A stretch of DNA of 64,000 nucleotides from Mixophyes australis (Eukaryota > Chordata > Amphibia > Anura > Limnodynastidae). Under the pieces are notes generated by a model. That model was given only the letters and a program-made list of their open reading frames with translations, ran no database searches and was not told the origin of the DNA. Below are positions 1 through 11,800 of the stretch, piece after piece; positions within the stretch are counted from its first letter, which is position 1, and each line of letters starts with the position of its first letter. Where the stretch lies: NCBI GenBank assembly GCA_036250195.1, contig JAVHZZ010000001.1, positions 398,030,117-398,094,116 on the forward strand. The letters run 5' to 3'. A program made the position numbers and the translations under genes.

Positions 1-118
1 GGTTCTTGCTGGGGTTGTTTACTTTGTACAGGTAGTCTGTGCTATGTATAATATAAGATGGCTTATATAAATGACCTACTAATACTCACAAATATGTTTG
101 CACAAGTTTCAGTAGGTA

Positions 119-284
119 CAGAGCCGTAACTTAGAATTCTAGTGCCCTGGGCGAGAAAGACAAATGCCGCCCCCCTAGATCTCAATTTTAACCAAATTAA
201 CCTAAAATATTCCTAAATTGCGCCCCCCTTCAGCGTTGCGCCCTGGGCGGTCGCCCCTGTCGCACAGCCCTAGTTACGGCCCTG
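119..284. mobile_element. MITE with CAGRGCCGTAACT inverted ends
   Basis: 166 bp. Left end CAGAGCCGTAACT and right end AGTTACGGCCCTG are inverted repeats, and the GC-rich subterminal parts (gccctgggcg / cgccctgggcgg) are also related. I see no convincing target duplication, so the superfamily stays open. Confidence 0.6.
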
Positions 285-655
285 CATTCAAATAGTAGAC
301 ATTGGAGAGCTAGCAGTGATCTGGAGGGGAGACTTTTTCCCCTTCACACAGCAGATTTCCTGTCTGTTATATCTTTGATTAACACTGCAGCCAGCCTCTC
401 TCTTCTTTTTAGGAAATGGCTGATAACAGAAAATATAGCTTACAGTGTACTCCTTAGCATGTTCAAATAGTGTCCCAAGTTCTGTTAAGTTATGGGAACT
501 TTTACAGATCTGTGAAACTTTATTAGTAGCTCTCTCTATCATGTAACTTGTGTCCTAAGGGGATGTCTCCACCCAAAACAATATTGTGTTTGATATTGGG
601 GAAGCTGCAAAAATGTACTTTCCTCCAATCCATTTCCCTAGAATGGGTCACACCA
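285..655. other. Intronic DNA, nothing recognised
   Basis: Presumed intron of tmem131l. A 255 bp antisense open frame (288-542) shows no recognisable domain and is taken as chance. Confidence 0.5.
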
Positions 656-808
656 GGGGCTAGATTTGCTAAGCTGCGGGTTTGAAAAAGTGGGGATGTT
701 GCCTATAGCAACCAATCAGATTCTAGCTTTCATTTATTTAGTACCTTGTACAAAATGACAGCTAGAATCTGATTGGTTGCTATAGGCAACATCTCCACTC
801 TAGCTCCA
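656..808. mobile_element. Palindromic MITE, copy 1
   Basis: Arms share ttgcctatagcaaccaatca and its reverse complement around a short A/T-rich centre containing catttatttagt. Same family as 62207-62378. The left end (GGGGCTAGATTTGCTAAGC) is kept; the right terminus has decayed, so no duplication is readable. Confidence 0.75.
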
Positions 809-2288
809 GGTCATTCTCCTAGCAGTGTTAACTTCTCATCATTCATCCCATCTGGATGAATAACCATTATAGCCATTACACATGATCAGCGGAGCAGAGG
901 TACATTAGTTTCTCATTTTTGAGTGGATTTATCCTTTATGTTTAGTGGCCCCTTTATATATAAGGGTGTAAATAGGTTACAAATAGCCGACAAAATAGTG
1001 TAAGTATGTATCTTATGGAGGAGAATGAACAGATTGTCTGTCTGTTCTGCTGCATTTGTAAGAAAAAAAAATGATCAGTTCTTAAAATGTCACCTGTAAC
1101 TATTCTGTGAATTGATTTACAACTGTTTCCTGCTTTCAGTTTAATATTCTGTCATTTGCTTGTTCCTAAAGAACAGTCATGAAAGAACTGTGATATTCTA
1201 CAGCTTCTAAAATGTAGTTTAAATTGTGTGAATTATATTGTTCATAAAAAGTGTCAAATGTCACACCATGCATTTTCATCTACATATGGTATACTGAACC
1301 TGCTGCTGCGGGTACAGAGACAGCAAGTTACATTCTTGGGAATATGATTTCAAAAGATGGAGTTGGCCACACTTCTTTTTTCTTTCCTATAACATTGCTG
1401 AAGGTCCACCCACAGAGGCACTGCTGAATTCAAAAGAAAACCTGCATTTGTAGAACCCCCTCCTAATATCACTGTAATTATTAGTGTAGTACACCCACAG
1501 CTCCACTGTGTTCTTGTTTTCTATTAACCATTTTTTAAACCTTTCTACGTTTTGGCATCATTGTAGGATGTCCAATAGGTTTAAATGAGTCAAATTCCCG
1601 GAAATGATCAAGCAGCATTTCTAAAACGCTGTCACAACTGATTGCCATAAGGGCACCATACGGGTATAGTAACACTAGGTACAATCATTTACAGTGTTAG
1701 ATATTTTTACATGCAGTTTACAAACTGTAAAAAGTTGTTTACAACACATGAATTATGAGGCCTGGCAGTGCGGGTTGTAGAGATTTTTTAATTGTTTTTT
1801 AAAAAAATGATTAACTGCGTTTTGTTCAGGAGTCAGTGTTGCAATGTAATGCTTCCTAATAGGCAGTGCAGGGTTAGCACTTTTATGTGGGTGGCTGCAT
1901 TTGCATATATGTCTAGAGCATTTAAAACTTAGTAATGGGAATAATCAGCCATTGTCCTCAGCCATTTCTAGTGAACTGTGTGTAGAAGGGAAGACGCGCA
2001 TATAGGGCTGTCGTAGGGTTTTGTTGTTTAAGGTTTTTGTCTTCGTAGTTCGGGGCACCGTGCCTAAAATATACTAAATTGCATTAGTAAATGACTCCTG
2101 GCTTTCAGCACATTGTTCTTAGCCGTCTTTATTCGATTGTTTAGCAGTGCTCTCCACAGTGACTATAGACGGAAAGTCTCAGATCATGTCTATGTGATGG
2201 AAGCCCTTCCGAGATTTATTTATTTTTATCCTTCTGGTATTGAAGCTGTCTGGATAACTGGTGTTTGTATCCGTCATCACATAACTGT
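809..2288. other. Intronic DNA upstream of DIRS-A, nothing recognised
   Basis: AT-rich sequence. No exon with splice sites and TMEM131-like coding was found, although a short divergent exon could be missed. Confidence 0.45.
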
Positions 2289-3306
2289 AGGCACTACGAG
2301 CGAAATCTGCATCAGCTGATGCAAAGACATTAAACTGATAAAATTTTGTAAAGGTGTGGACAGAGGACCAGGTGGCTGCCCTGCAAAGTTGGTCTGCAGA
2401 AGCTCCATTCCTTGCTGCCCACGAAGCCCCTACCGATCTGGTGGAATGGGCCGTAAGTCTCGCCGGCACAGGACGGTTAGCCTTTATATAAGCTTGCCTG
2501 ATGGTAGACGTAATCCATCTAGCGATGGATTGTTTTGAGGCTGGCCAGCCTCTCTTATTAGCGTCATAAAGGACAAACAGAGAGTCAGTCCGTCTAATCT
2601 GGGAAGTTCTTTTAACATAAATGCGGAGAGTCCTAACCACATCTAACTTTTCCATCGATTGCTGATGCGCATGAGAAGTGGATGAGAAAACCGGAACTAC
2701 TATTTCCTGGTTTAGATGAAAAGCCGAAACTACCTTTGGAACAAAGGAAGGAAGGGTTCTTAACACCGCTCTGTCGTCGTGGAAAACCAAAAAATAAGGT
2801 TCCTGACAGGACAGGGCTCCTAATTCAGAAACTCTACGAGCAGAAGCGATAGCCAAAAGAAAGAGGACCTTCCAGGTCAACCACTTTAAATCTGCCCTGC
2901 TCAATGGCTCGAAGGGAGGCCCCTTGAGCATGTCCAGAACCAAGTTGAGATCCCATGGAGCCGTAGGAGGGACATAAGGAGGGTGAATATGCAGAACTCC
3001 CTGGAAAAAAGTCCTAATATCTGGCAAATCAGCTAATTTTGTATGAAAAAATACTGAACGAACTGAAACCTGAACCTTTAGGGAGCCTAATCTAAGGCCT
3101 GCTTCTAGGCCATCCTGATGGAAAGCTAACAAGCGAGGGAGACGAAAGGAGGACGAGTGGCATGTCCTATTTTCGCACCAGCTAATGTAGGCCTTCCAAA
3201 TCCGGTGATAGATGCGAGATGAAGCTGGTTTCCTAGCTCGCATCATTGTTTGTATTACACTGGAAGAAAAACCTCTAGCCCTCCAGAGGCTGGCTTCAAC
3301 AGCCAT
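2179..3306 (-). CDS. DIRS-A tyrosine recombinase, catalytic core intact, foreign C-terminal end
   Basis: 375-residue open frame from ATG 3306. DIRS elements use this enzyme in place of an integrase to insert a circular DNA copy. Core residues read in order: Arg in [13 protein letters not shown] (about 157-158), H287-x-x-R290 in TAHSTRS, H317 in TWSSVHTF and the nucleophile Y323 in TKFYQF. After about residue 340 (SADADFARSA) similarity to DIRS-B ends and the last ~35 residues come from unrelated flanking DNA up to a stop at 2179. The start overlaps the end of pol, as in DIRS-B and DIRS-C. Activity is not shown. Confidence 0.9.
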   Translation of the reverse strand: MAVEASLWRARGFSSSVIQTMMRARKPASSRIYHRIWKAYISWCENRTCHSSSFRLPRLLAFHQDGLEAGLRLGSLKVQVSVRSVFFHTKLADLPDIRTFFQGVLHIHPPYVPPTAPWDLNLVLDMLKGPPFEPLSRADLKWLTWKVLFLLAIASARRVSELGALSCQEPYFLVFHDDRAVLRTLPSFVPKVVSAFHLNQEIVVPVFSSTSHAHQQSMEKLDVVRTLRIYVKRTSQIRRTDSLFVLYDANKRGWPASKQSIARWITSTIRQAYIKANRPVPARLTAHSTRSVGASWAARNGASADQLCRAATWSSVHTFTKFYQFNVFASADADFARSAYSYVMTDTNTSYPDSFNTRRIKINKSRKGFHHIDMI

Positions 3307-3309
3307 GCC

Positions 3310-5274
3310 ATTAAATTGAGCTGAGGTAAATTCTGGTGATGGAATGGACCTTGAAGAAGAAGGTCATCTCGATACGGAAGGCGGAATCCCGGACCTTCCG
3401 CCATAGATATTATTTCTGCGAACCACACGCCGTGGCCAGAAGGGAGCTACTAGAATTGCTGGCAGAGAGCCGTACTCGTCTGAGGAAGCATGGGGATCGG
3501 AGGAAACAGGTATCCCATCCTGAATTCCCATGACATCGTCATGACGTCCACTGCCACCGCTACAGGATCTCTTACCCTTGCGCAGAACCTGTGAACCTTC
3601 CTGTTGTGTCTGGAGGCCATGAGGTCTATGTCTGGAAGACCCCACCTGTGGACCAGAGATTGGAAGACTTCCGGGTGTAGTGACCACTCCCCCGGCATCA
3701 TTTGGTTTCGACTTAGATAGTCCGCCTCCCAGTTTTCTATTCCTGGAATGAAAACTGCTGATATTGCCGTAACATATAGCTCTGCCCAAACCAATATTTT
3801 GGCTGCGATATCCATCGCTGCTGCGCTCCTGGTTCCTCCTTGTCTGTTGACATATGCCACGGCCGTGGCATTGTCGGACTGGATTCTGACCGGGTGGCCC
3901 TGAAGAAGGGACTGTGCTCCCCGGAGGGCCAAAAGAATGGCCATTAATTCCAATACATTTATTGGGAGAGCAGACTCCTGACCCGACCACCGTCCCTGGA
4001 GCCGGAGGTGCAGGATTATCGCCCCCCAACCTTTCAAGCTGGCATCTGTCGTGGCTATAATCCACGACCATGGTGCGAAAGATCTGCCCACATTCAAGTG
4101 ATCCTGGCACAGCCACCACTGAAGAGATATTCTCGCCCTTTGAGATGGAGAGATCTTTTGAAGTTCCAGGTGTAGGTGTGATCCTGACCACTTCGACAAT
4201 AGGTCCCACTGGAAACATCGAGAATGGGCTCGACCGAAGGGAATGGTCTTGAAGGAGGCCACCATCTTTCCGAGTAGCCTCATGCACAAGTGCATTGAGG
4301 GTTTGGGGGAAGACAGAACCTGAGTAGTTACCTTTTGAATAGAGGTGACCTTCTCTACTGGGAGAAATATCCTTTGCTTGCTGGTGTCCATAATGAGTCC
4401 CAGGAACACCATGCGCTGACACGGAACCAACTGGGATTTCCTTGAATTTATCAGCCATCCATGGCCCCTTAGGACTGCCTGGGTGAGGGATAGGTGATAG
4501 CCTAAGCAACTCTCTGTGGAAGCCTTGATGAGTACCCTGCAGGTGAAGACATGCTGCCATTACCGACATAATCTTTGTGAAAACCCTTGGCGCTGTTGAG
4601 AGGCCAAAGGGGAGGTCCCGAAACTGATAATGACCTGATCCCACCGAAAATCTGAGAAGGGATTGATGGTGGATCCAAATGGGAATGTGGAGATATGCGT
4701 CCTTTATATCTATGGACGCTATGAACTGATCTTTCTCTAGGCCGTTTATTACAGACCGTAGAGATTCCATCCGAAATTTGTCCGCCCTTAAGTGAACATT
4801 GAGGCCCTTTAGGTTGAGGATGGGACGAAAGGAGCCGTCCGGCTTCGAGACTAGGAACAGGTTGGAATAAAAACCTCTTCTCTTCTGGCAATCTGGAACC
4901 CTGCAGATGACCTTCTGAACCAGAAGAGAAGCTACACAATCCTGTATAGCCTGTCTTCTTAATGGATCTCGGGGAATGGGAGTCTGGAAGTAACGGCGTG
5001 GAGCCGGTCCCAGAAGGTCTATTTTGTACCCTTCTGAAATAATCCCCCTAATCCAAGGGTCTTGGGAAGACGCTGCCCACTGTTCGTAAAACAGAGACAG
5101 ACGTCCCCCCACTGGCGCCCCCTGCAATACAGGGTGGTCGTCAGGACGCAGGCTTCTCCTGGGTCTTAGGGGCCTGGCGCTTAGATGCAAACGAGGACCT
5201 CCCCCTGGTAGTGGAGCCTCGGGAATAGGATTGCCTGCCTCTAAAGGACTGTCCCCTATGGGAAGAGGCCTCAC
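3310..5274 (-). pseudogene. DIRS-A pol (RT, RNase H, methyltransferase-like), catalytic deletion
   Basis: Reverse transcriptase body is open from 5274 to about 4545 with [25 protein letters not shown] and [15 protein letters not shown]. At about 4531-4545 a net 29 bp is missing relative to DIRS-B, which removes the YLDD active site and shifts the frame. RNase H follows in a second frame (4430-3450) with TTDAS, an NVLELMA Glu and [10 protein letters not shown], then the DIRS methyltransferase-like segment ([27 protein letters not shown]). Its last part, ILVAPFWPRR, returns to the first frame (to 3364). Not a functional polymerase. Confidence 0.92.
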
Positions 5275-5285
5275 GAAAGGGCTGA

Positions 5286-6636
5286 CTAAAAGAGCTGGCT
5301 CCTGTTAGCATATACTGGCAAGGAAGTGCTTTTGCCCCCCGTTGCCTGAGAAATAAGGGTATCTAATTCCGGGCCGAACAAACCTGCTGCCGAAAAAGGA
5401 ATCGTTTCAACGGACCTTTTTGATTCCGCATCACCTTCCCAGGATTTCAGCCAAAGCGTCCTCCTAGCTGAAATGGAGGCCGCCTGAATGGAAGAGAAAA
5501 CCGCTGCCGAGTTCTGGGCCGCTTCATAAAGATACCCCGAAGCCTCCTTTAAGTGCAAGGCTAGGGGAAGGAATTCGGAGTCCTGTAAGGCCTCTGCCAG
5601 CTGGTCTGCCCATGCCTCCATGGCTCTAGCCACCCAGGCTGAGGCAAATGTGGGTCTGAAGGCGGAACCCGCAGCCGCAAATATGGATTTGAGCTGGGAT
5701 TCAACCTTGCGGTCATTGGCGTCCGGAAGGGACGCTGAACCAGGGGCTGGAAGTAAAGTATGTTTTGCCAAGCGAGCAATAGGGATATCCACCTTGGGAA
5801 TACTTTCCCAGTGAACCACTTCTTCTTCCTGTAAGGGATACAGGGAAGAGAACCTCTTGGGAATAGAAAATCTTTTATCGGGTTGTTTCCAAGCCCCTTC
5901 AGCAATATCTCTAAGTTCTGCGGAAGGGGGAAAACGGCTGGCCTTCCTCTTGGCCTTTTTAAAGAGACTTCTGTCTCTGGGAGTAATATCTTCCGGCTCT
6001 GGGAGATCCAACGCCTGTCTGACCGCTAAAACCAAATCGTTAACAAATTGGCCTTTTAGAAATTTCTCCCTTGTCTGAGGAATGACCCTGGTCAGTATCC
6101 GAATAAATTTCCTCTTCTTCCTCAGACTCCTCCTCAGAGTCTAAGAGGACCAAGAGGGGATTAACAGATCTAGGTCTCTTTCTTTTAGCAGGCGGGGTGT
6201 TAGAGGAGTCAAGCAACTGGTTAAGCTTGTCCAAACCTCTTACAATAGCTGTAGACCATGCCGGATCGGTAGGAACCGGGGCTGGGTCAGTCTGTAATGA
6301 TGAAGGTCCCGGCAAACTCAAAGCACTAGAACCTGAGGAAGCCGGGAGGTCTGACTGCGTACTAGCATTACTAGCCACAGAAGTCGCCACAGTAGTCAGC
6401 AACTGGTTAGATTGAAACACCATCTGAGCTAAAGAGCTAACCGACTGTGTCAGGGAGGTAACCCAGGCCGGTTCCACCGACGGTGGGACTGAAACCTGCT
6501 GGGTCTGTGCAGTGGAAGCCTCTGTTTCGCATGCCGTGCAGAGCGCCAACGGGTCCCTCTGAGTGCACGGTAATGTTACATTACATTTAGAACATGTGAA
6601 ATATTTTGCCATAGGGCCCTTTCCCTTATCTGTCAT
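5286..6636 (-). pseudogene. DIRS-A gag, frameshifted
   Basis: Structural protein gene of the retrotransposon. Start ATG at 6636 (MTDKGKG). The N-terminal part (6636-6040) carries a C-x2-C-x14-C-x2-C zinc-ribbon-like motif and an acidic Ser/Glu stretch. A frame change near 6035-6050 moves the main body to another frame (6035-5286), where the LFGPEL and ATGGKS blocks shared with DIRS-B and DIRS-C are present. The Arg/Gly-rich C-terminal tail seen in DIRS-B is lost through a further deletion after ANRSQLF. Confidence 0.88.
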
Positions 6637-6663
6637 ATTTATAAAGGAAGGCACACCGAGCAC

Positions 6664-7542
6664 ACAGACTAATTAAAAATCTAGCTGAAAATACAGATAG
6701 ATAGCAGAGAGAGAGAGTAAAGTATGTAATGAACAGAGAAAATACCAAGTAATCAACTGATATATTTTTAAAAGTTGTACTTGAAAATTGTAAACACCAT
6801 AAATATCTATGGCTAGTAGGAGACTATAGTGTAAACCTGCTAGCCCAGTATTACAACATCAGGTATGTGTGTAATTTAAGGTGATACTTAGCCCAAGGGC
6901 CACCAAGGGGAGAAGTCCGACAGCAGTCCTGTGCTTTCTCCTCAGCTCTGTTCCTCCAGAAGACTTGGGAAAGACCATCTCTCTCTCTGTAGAGAGGGGG
7001 GGAACTCTGTTTTATCTCCCCCTCCTTCCGTTTTGCCGCTATTTTTTTTTAAAAAAACAAAAAACTTGTCCAAACGTGGCAGAGTAGTGGAGACCTCTAG
7101 GACAGAGGTCTCCGCAGCGGAGATATCCGACGCCCCCCTCCTATGTATGAGGGGGGAATCTTGGTATAGCCCCCTCTCCTTCAGCGCTGCTGCTGACATC
7201 CAAGATGGGCGCCGCCGTTTATACTATCCGATAACCGGCGCTCTATGCCTGTAATGGCAGCGCCGGTTAACGGGGAGGCTGGAGGAGTGCAGCGGTCCTT
7301 GAGACCGCTTGTCACTCCTTTCAATCAGGCACCCTCTTCACTTGCTTCCTTGTACTTCTTGGTCCCTGTCAGTGAGAGCCGCTGGCTCTCAGCTGACAGG
7401 GGAATGCCTGCGCTGCCAAGCTGGGAGTGTAATAATAGAACACACTCCAGCACTGCCACCTGTAAAAAAGTAAAAAATAAAATTTCTTAAATTTACCCTA
7501 AGTACTAAAAAATGCTGCCCAAACTCCAGGGCACCTAAAAAA
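6664..7542 (-). other. DIRS-A leader between terminal repeat and gag
   Basis: Presumed 5' untranslated leader, related to 26531-27444 of DIRS-B (the blocks around ctccccttggtggcccttgg and the ggataaccggcgct segment are shared). Open frames here, such as 6931-7254, have no counterpart in other copies and are not annotated. Confidence 0.6.
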
Positions 7543-7683
7543 AACTGGACAGGAAGAGGCAGGGGGATTGTAGAGGGGAGGGGTTTGTCAGCAGTACTAA
7601 AGTTAACTAGTTAGGTGCCAACTCCCAAGCTCCCCTCCACAACCCATGGTAAGCAGTGTCCCCCAGACCGGATGAAAGAGAAA
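7543..7683 (-). repeat. DIRS-A left inverted terminal repeat
   Basis: Reverse complement of the DIRS-B left repeat: includes cagtgtcccccag, the segment with ttaactagttaggtgcc and the gaagaggcagggggattgta block. One base is missing in the CTTTACC segment (reads ggtaagcag here against ggtaaagcag in DIRS-B). Confidence 0.88.
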
Positions 7684-7817
7684 ATTTCCTTTCCATTTAA
7701 TGTCATACTAGTATAAAAACGTATATATTTGCAATGCATTGAATACTTGGAAACAATTTCCAGAGGAGGCTACTTAAATGCCATGAAATGTTAACTAACT
7801 GTAAGAATTACGTAATT

Positions 7818-7852
7818 TGCTGGCGCTATATAAATAAATGTTGATGATGATA
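7818..7852 (+). repeat. LINE/SINE 3' tail remnant
   Basis: Reads tggcgctatataaataaatg followed by ttgatgatgat, the typical L2/CR1-type tail seen also at 35340 and, inverted, at 8657 and 22650. It lies between DIRS-A and local exon 1. Confidence 0.6.
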
Positions 7853-7886
7853 TGTATAAAGTCTGCACTACTCTGTTTGTCTGCAG

Positions 7887-7992
7887 GATATTCATCATTT
7901 CCTAGGTGACAATTTATTTGTTCATTTTGAGCCTGTGATGCTCTTGAGTTCTTCCGTAAACTTCACTAAGGCGGCAACCATTGTTTGCTCAG
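7887..7992 (+). CDS. tmem131l: tmem131l local exon 1 (luminal)
   Basis: Acceptor ctgcag precedes 7887 and donor gtaagc follows 7992. Begins in phase 0 ([16 protein letters not shown]) and leaves one base. Contains an N-F-T glycosylation site. Resembles the TMEM131 luminal segment ending in VHF-x-P. No upstream exon was found between 1 and 7886. Confidence 0.85.
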
Positions 7993-8764
7993 GTAAGCCA
8001 CCCTGCATATACTGTCTAGGAAATTTTTCCCTGATCACGATCTTACACAGATCAGTTTTACAATCTGATTTCTACCATTTGTGTACTGTTAGCACATGTA
8101 TAATTATTTTGTATGTAGACTTAAAGTGGAAAATCAATACCTTCTTTATCTTCTGTAAAGACAGGCATAGATTAGATGCCTGTACCTGGTCTTCGGTAGG
8201 CCAGTAAGCATGATATTTGACAATTAGCAAAAAGTTTGTAATTAGTTTGCTTTTCTTAATTTGTCTCCTCTTGGCCGCAGCCCCGCGGGAGCCTGAGCTT
8301 GTCTGCTCTGAAGGAAAAAGGCTGAGTGTTTTAGAAGCTGCTTCCCCTCCACTCCCATGTGTTTCTCACAACATAACAGAGGGGTATGTGTCTATCTCTT
8401 TACACATGTCATCTATTTGTGTATGCATTGTGAGTCATGTTAGTCAGGGTTACTGCTTGCTCACTACACTAAGCTTCACTTCAATGCTTGGCTTCAGTAT
8501 AAGCTTGGTTTCTGTGTAGTATAGCGTTATTAGAGCTCATCATCTATGTGTGCTAATCATGAGCACAATGGGGAGTTATCTAGGGTTCATGCAAGTCTAT
8601 ACTTATAGAAATGTGTGATCAAGGGTGAAAAGGAGAATAGGATTTCTCATGTGTTTCATCATCATCATCATCATTTATATAGCGCCACTGATTCCGCCGC
8701 GCTGTACAGAGAACGCATTTACATCAGTCCCTGCCCCATTGGAGCTTACAGTCTAAATTCCCTA

Positions 8765-8830
<66 letters not shown>

Positions 8831-11800
8831 CGAGAGAGAGAGAGCGAGAGACAGACTAGGGTCAATTTTTTTTAATTTTTTTTTTAAAGCAGCCAATTAA
8901 CCTATCAGTATGTTTTTTTTGGAGTGTGGGAGGAAACCGGAGTACCCGGAAGAAAACCCACGCAAACACGGGGAGAACATACAAACTCCACACAGATAAG
9001 GCCATGGTCGGGATTTGAACTCATGACCCCAGCGCTGTGAGGCAGAAATGCTAACCACTTCGCCACCGTGCTGCCCATGTGTTTGTGTTGGTTTAATTAT
9101 TTGTTGATATATTTATGCAGTATGTGTTCTGAGACTTGGCACTATAATTCAAATCAGCCATTCTTGACATTTTTATGTCAGAAATTGTACTCGTCATGTA
9201 ATTTTAGTAGTCACTTAAAGACCATCTGATAAGCTGGATCCAAAAGATGTAATCACTGCAGTGTAATGAACACCTTACAATGAAATTCTACTTGGTAGTT
9301 GTTCTAATCAAATTTCCACATTTGATTAAAAGATAAATATGCATTTGAATGTTTTTGGGGTTTTTTTTGTGTGCCCATTCTGTTTCTTCATATAGCTTCT
9401 GTAACGTACGGATCTAAAATACATGCAATACAGAAGTGGAAGTTGCTCAATCAATTTATAGGCTCATAGCAGGTGCTGAAATACATGCAAACATATTGGT
9501 GTACAATATTATTTTCTTAATATGCAATTTAATTGTTTTCTCAGGTATCTTAACTTTGACACTTCAAAAATATTATTTTACATACAACTGTTGGACCCTT
9601 TTGGATTATGGTCATTGTGGCTGGAAAACAATCTAAATTTTCAAATTGTAATCACTGATGTGTTTGTACCAGACGAAGTCCGGGGATTTTTCAAGGTATT
9701 TTGGGGAATGTATGACTTATTCCTTGGTATAGTTGCTAAACTGTGTGCTTAAGAAAGTGGAGTTGTTGCCTATTGCAGCCAATCAGATTCTAGTTGTCAT
9801 AATTTATTTAGCACATTCTACAAAATAACTAGAATCTGATTGGTTGCTTCTCAGCAACCAATCAGTCTGAGATCTGGTCTTTCTCAGATGTCTCCAGTTT
9901 ATTATTTTGAAAGCTACACATGAAACATGCAGCTTCTAGAATGTTGTGGTGTTCTGATTCTACTCTTAACTGCACTATCTTTGGAAAGCGGTTTACCTCA
10001 AAATAAACCAGTGCATTGTCAGCAGTAATATTATAAAAGGCAGATTCACCAATATACTAAATAGGTACAAAATACAATGATGTATTCTAGAGTGAGGCTT
10101 TCTTTTGTATACTGGGAATTTACTGTGTTCAGTTTAGCACCTTGGTGGGAGTAACATCTGGATCTCGGATGCTTTTCTCTCGTTCCCATCCAGAATTGTG
10201 CGTTTCTGAGAAATTGAGGTCTTGTGTATTCCCACATACATCATATCCTCCTTGAACAGCACACGTAGCCTTTCTTCAACTTTTTCTCATAATAATCAAG
10301 ATCTTATACTTTTTCTTTTGTAACATGATCCCTTTCTTAGACTAATTGGAGTACGTTTGTTGAATCTCATTTCCAGGATTTGTCACACAAGTATTGCATG
10401 TGGCAGATTATTGCCCTGAAATTGACACTTTGTAGATCTATTAATCAGTGCTGTTACAGTGACATCTGTTGGTCATTTAGTTGTGAGCCACAGGAATGGG
10501 AAGAACACGCATTTAAGCTTTGTTTTTAAAGAAGCCTATTATTTTTATCTATTTTAGTCTTCCTAGCAGCAGATTCAGTTGGAACTATGTTGGATATGAT
10601 TCCCCTTTCACCTTTGTCTCTTCAGAGATGCAGCCCGGGCAGCCATTCTTTATTCCCCAGATATCACTGGATCGTAATATTATTGCTACTTATAACTTTT
10701 TTTTTTCCCTTTTGTGCAGATATTTAATTTTACGCACGTACTGGCCTTGCCTCCAGGCTGCTGGGATATATTTACATTGGAAATCCAAGCCAAAGACTCG
10801 CCGTTGAATTTCTTGACCAACGTAATAATAAGCACGTCTCTAGGTGTTACATTTGAAATTCCGGTGCTCATCCGCTACGCCGACCCTAAGGTGCGCTTTC
10901 TGATCTTTGTCATTATGTACTGTTACTTAACGACTGCCTTTATTTGAATAAACGTACAACAGAGGTTTCTTCAGAAATGTTTTTATTTTCTTTAATATAC
11001 CGTAGAGGGCAGTCAGCTCAGTTTCTTAAATATCCGCTGCTCAGTTCTTGTCAGCATGGCTGTATATTACGATCCTACACTGATTTTTGGACTATTGACT
11101 TATAGATAGGATGTGAACTTCTGTTTTATTTTATGGAAATCCAATATCTAATGCTGTGGAGGAACTTATTTTTATACCCCTGTAAACTTAAAATTAATTG
11201 TGTAGTTTCTACCATTTAAATAAAGCCCTTCCTGTAAATTTATTTAACCCCATCTTCCTCCCTTGTGGGATCAGTTCTGAGCCATAAGTCAGTAATAAGA
11301 CTTGATATTTGGGGCCGTTCCTCAGTCTGTAAGTGCGTCATGGCATAAACTGAAGAGGAGCTTTTAAATCTCGATCTGAAGGAATAATACATGGCAATGG
11401 GAGGATATCTTCTGCAGTAGTGTATGAAAAGCCTCTGCTGGCTCTTATATCTAATAACTTGACGTTTATTGATAACCATAATCGTGAACAGATTGCGGAG
11501 AAGTGATGCAGAGAATGCTGTTCTAGAGTACAGGAAAGTTCATTTGCCTATTTGTGTCCCTGTTGGATTGTGTTGCAGCCTGCTGATGTCAAGACTGTTT
11601 ACTATATCTGCAAATAGTATAAAGGAGAGTAATAAACATTAATTTCAGATATTATTTTTATTACCTTTTATGTATAAGGTGCTACAAAGGGCCTGCGGTG
11701 CCATATAGAACATACAGTAAAATAGTACATGATCTAACAGGACAATACAATATAGGCAAAACCGAACAATACACCGCTGCCAGCAGCCAAACCAGCAATG

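Larger units (their letters stand above)
2289..7683 (-). mobile_element. DIRS-A: DIRS-type tyrosine-recombinase retrotransposon, 3'-truncated
   Basis: Antisense to tmem131l. Reading on the minus strand: left inverted terminal repeat (7683 down to about 7543), leader, gag, RT-RNase H-methyltransferase pol, then YR. The element start TTTCTCTTTCATCC and core CTGGGGGACACTG match DIRS-B. Homology to DIRS-B stops near 2289, inside the extreme 3' end of the YR gene, so the internal complementary region and right terminal repeat are absent. Gag and pol are frameshifted; the YR catalytic core is open. Being close to DIRS-B in sequence, it is the same family. Its 5' end lies 203 bp from tmem131l local exon 1. 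Confidence 0.93.

Noticed and set aside
4502..4939. 145-codon minus-strand frame, and similar ones across 28646-30973
   Set aside because: Shadow frames of DIRS pol; they translate the same DNA out of frame.
6931..7254. 107-codon frame within the DIRS-A leader
   Set aside because: Not conserved in DIRS-B and not in phase with gag.
1..7886. Possible upstream tmem131l exon
   Set aside because: No segment with acceptor, donor, right phase and family-like residues was found; probably all intron.
8615..8875. 86-codon frame with His and Thr-His runs
   Set aside because: Made of the SINE tail and the (AC)n microsatellite.
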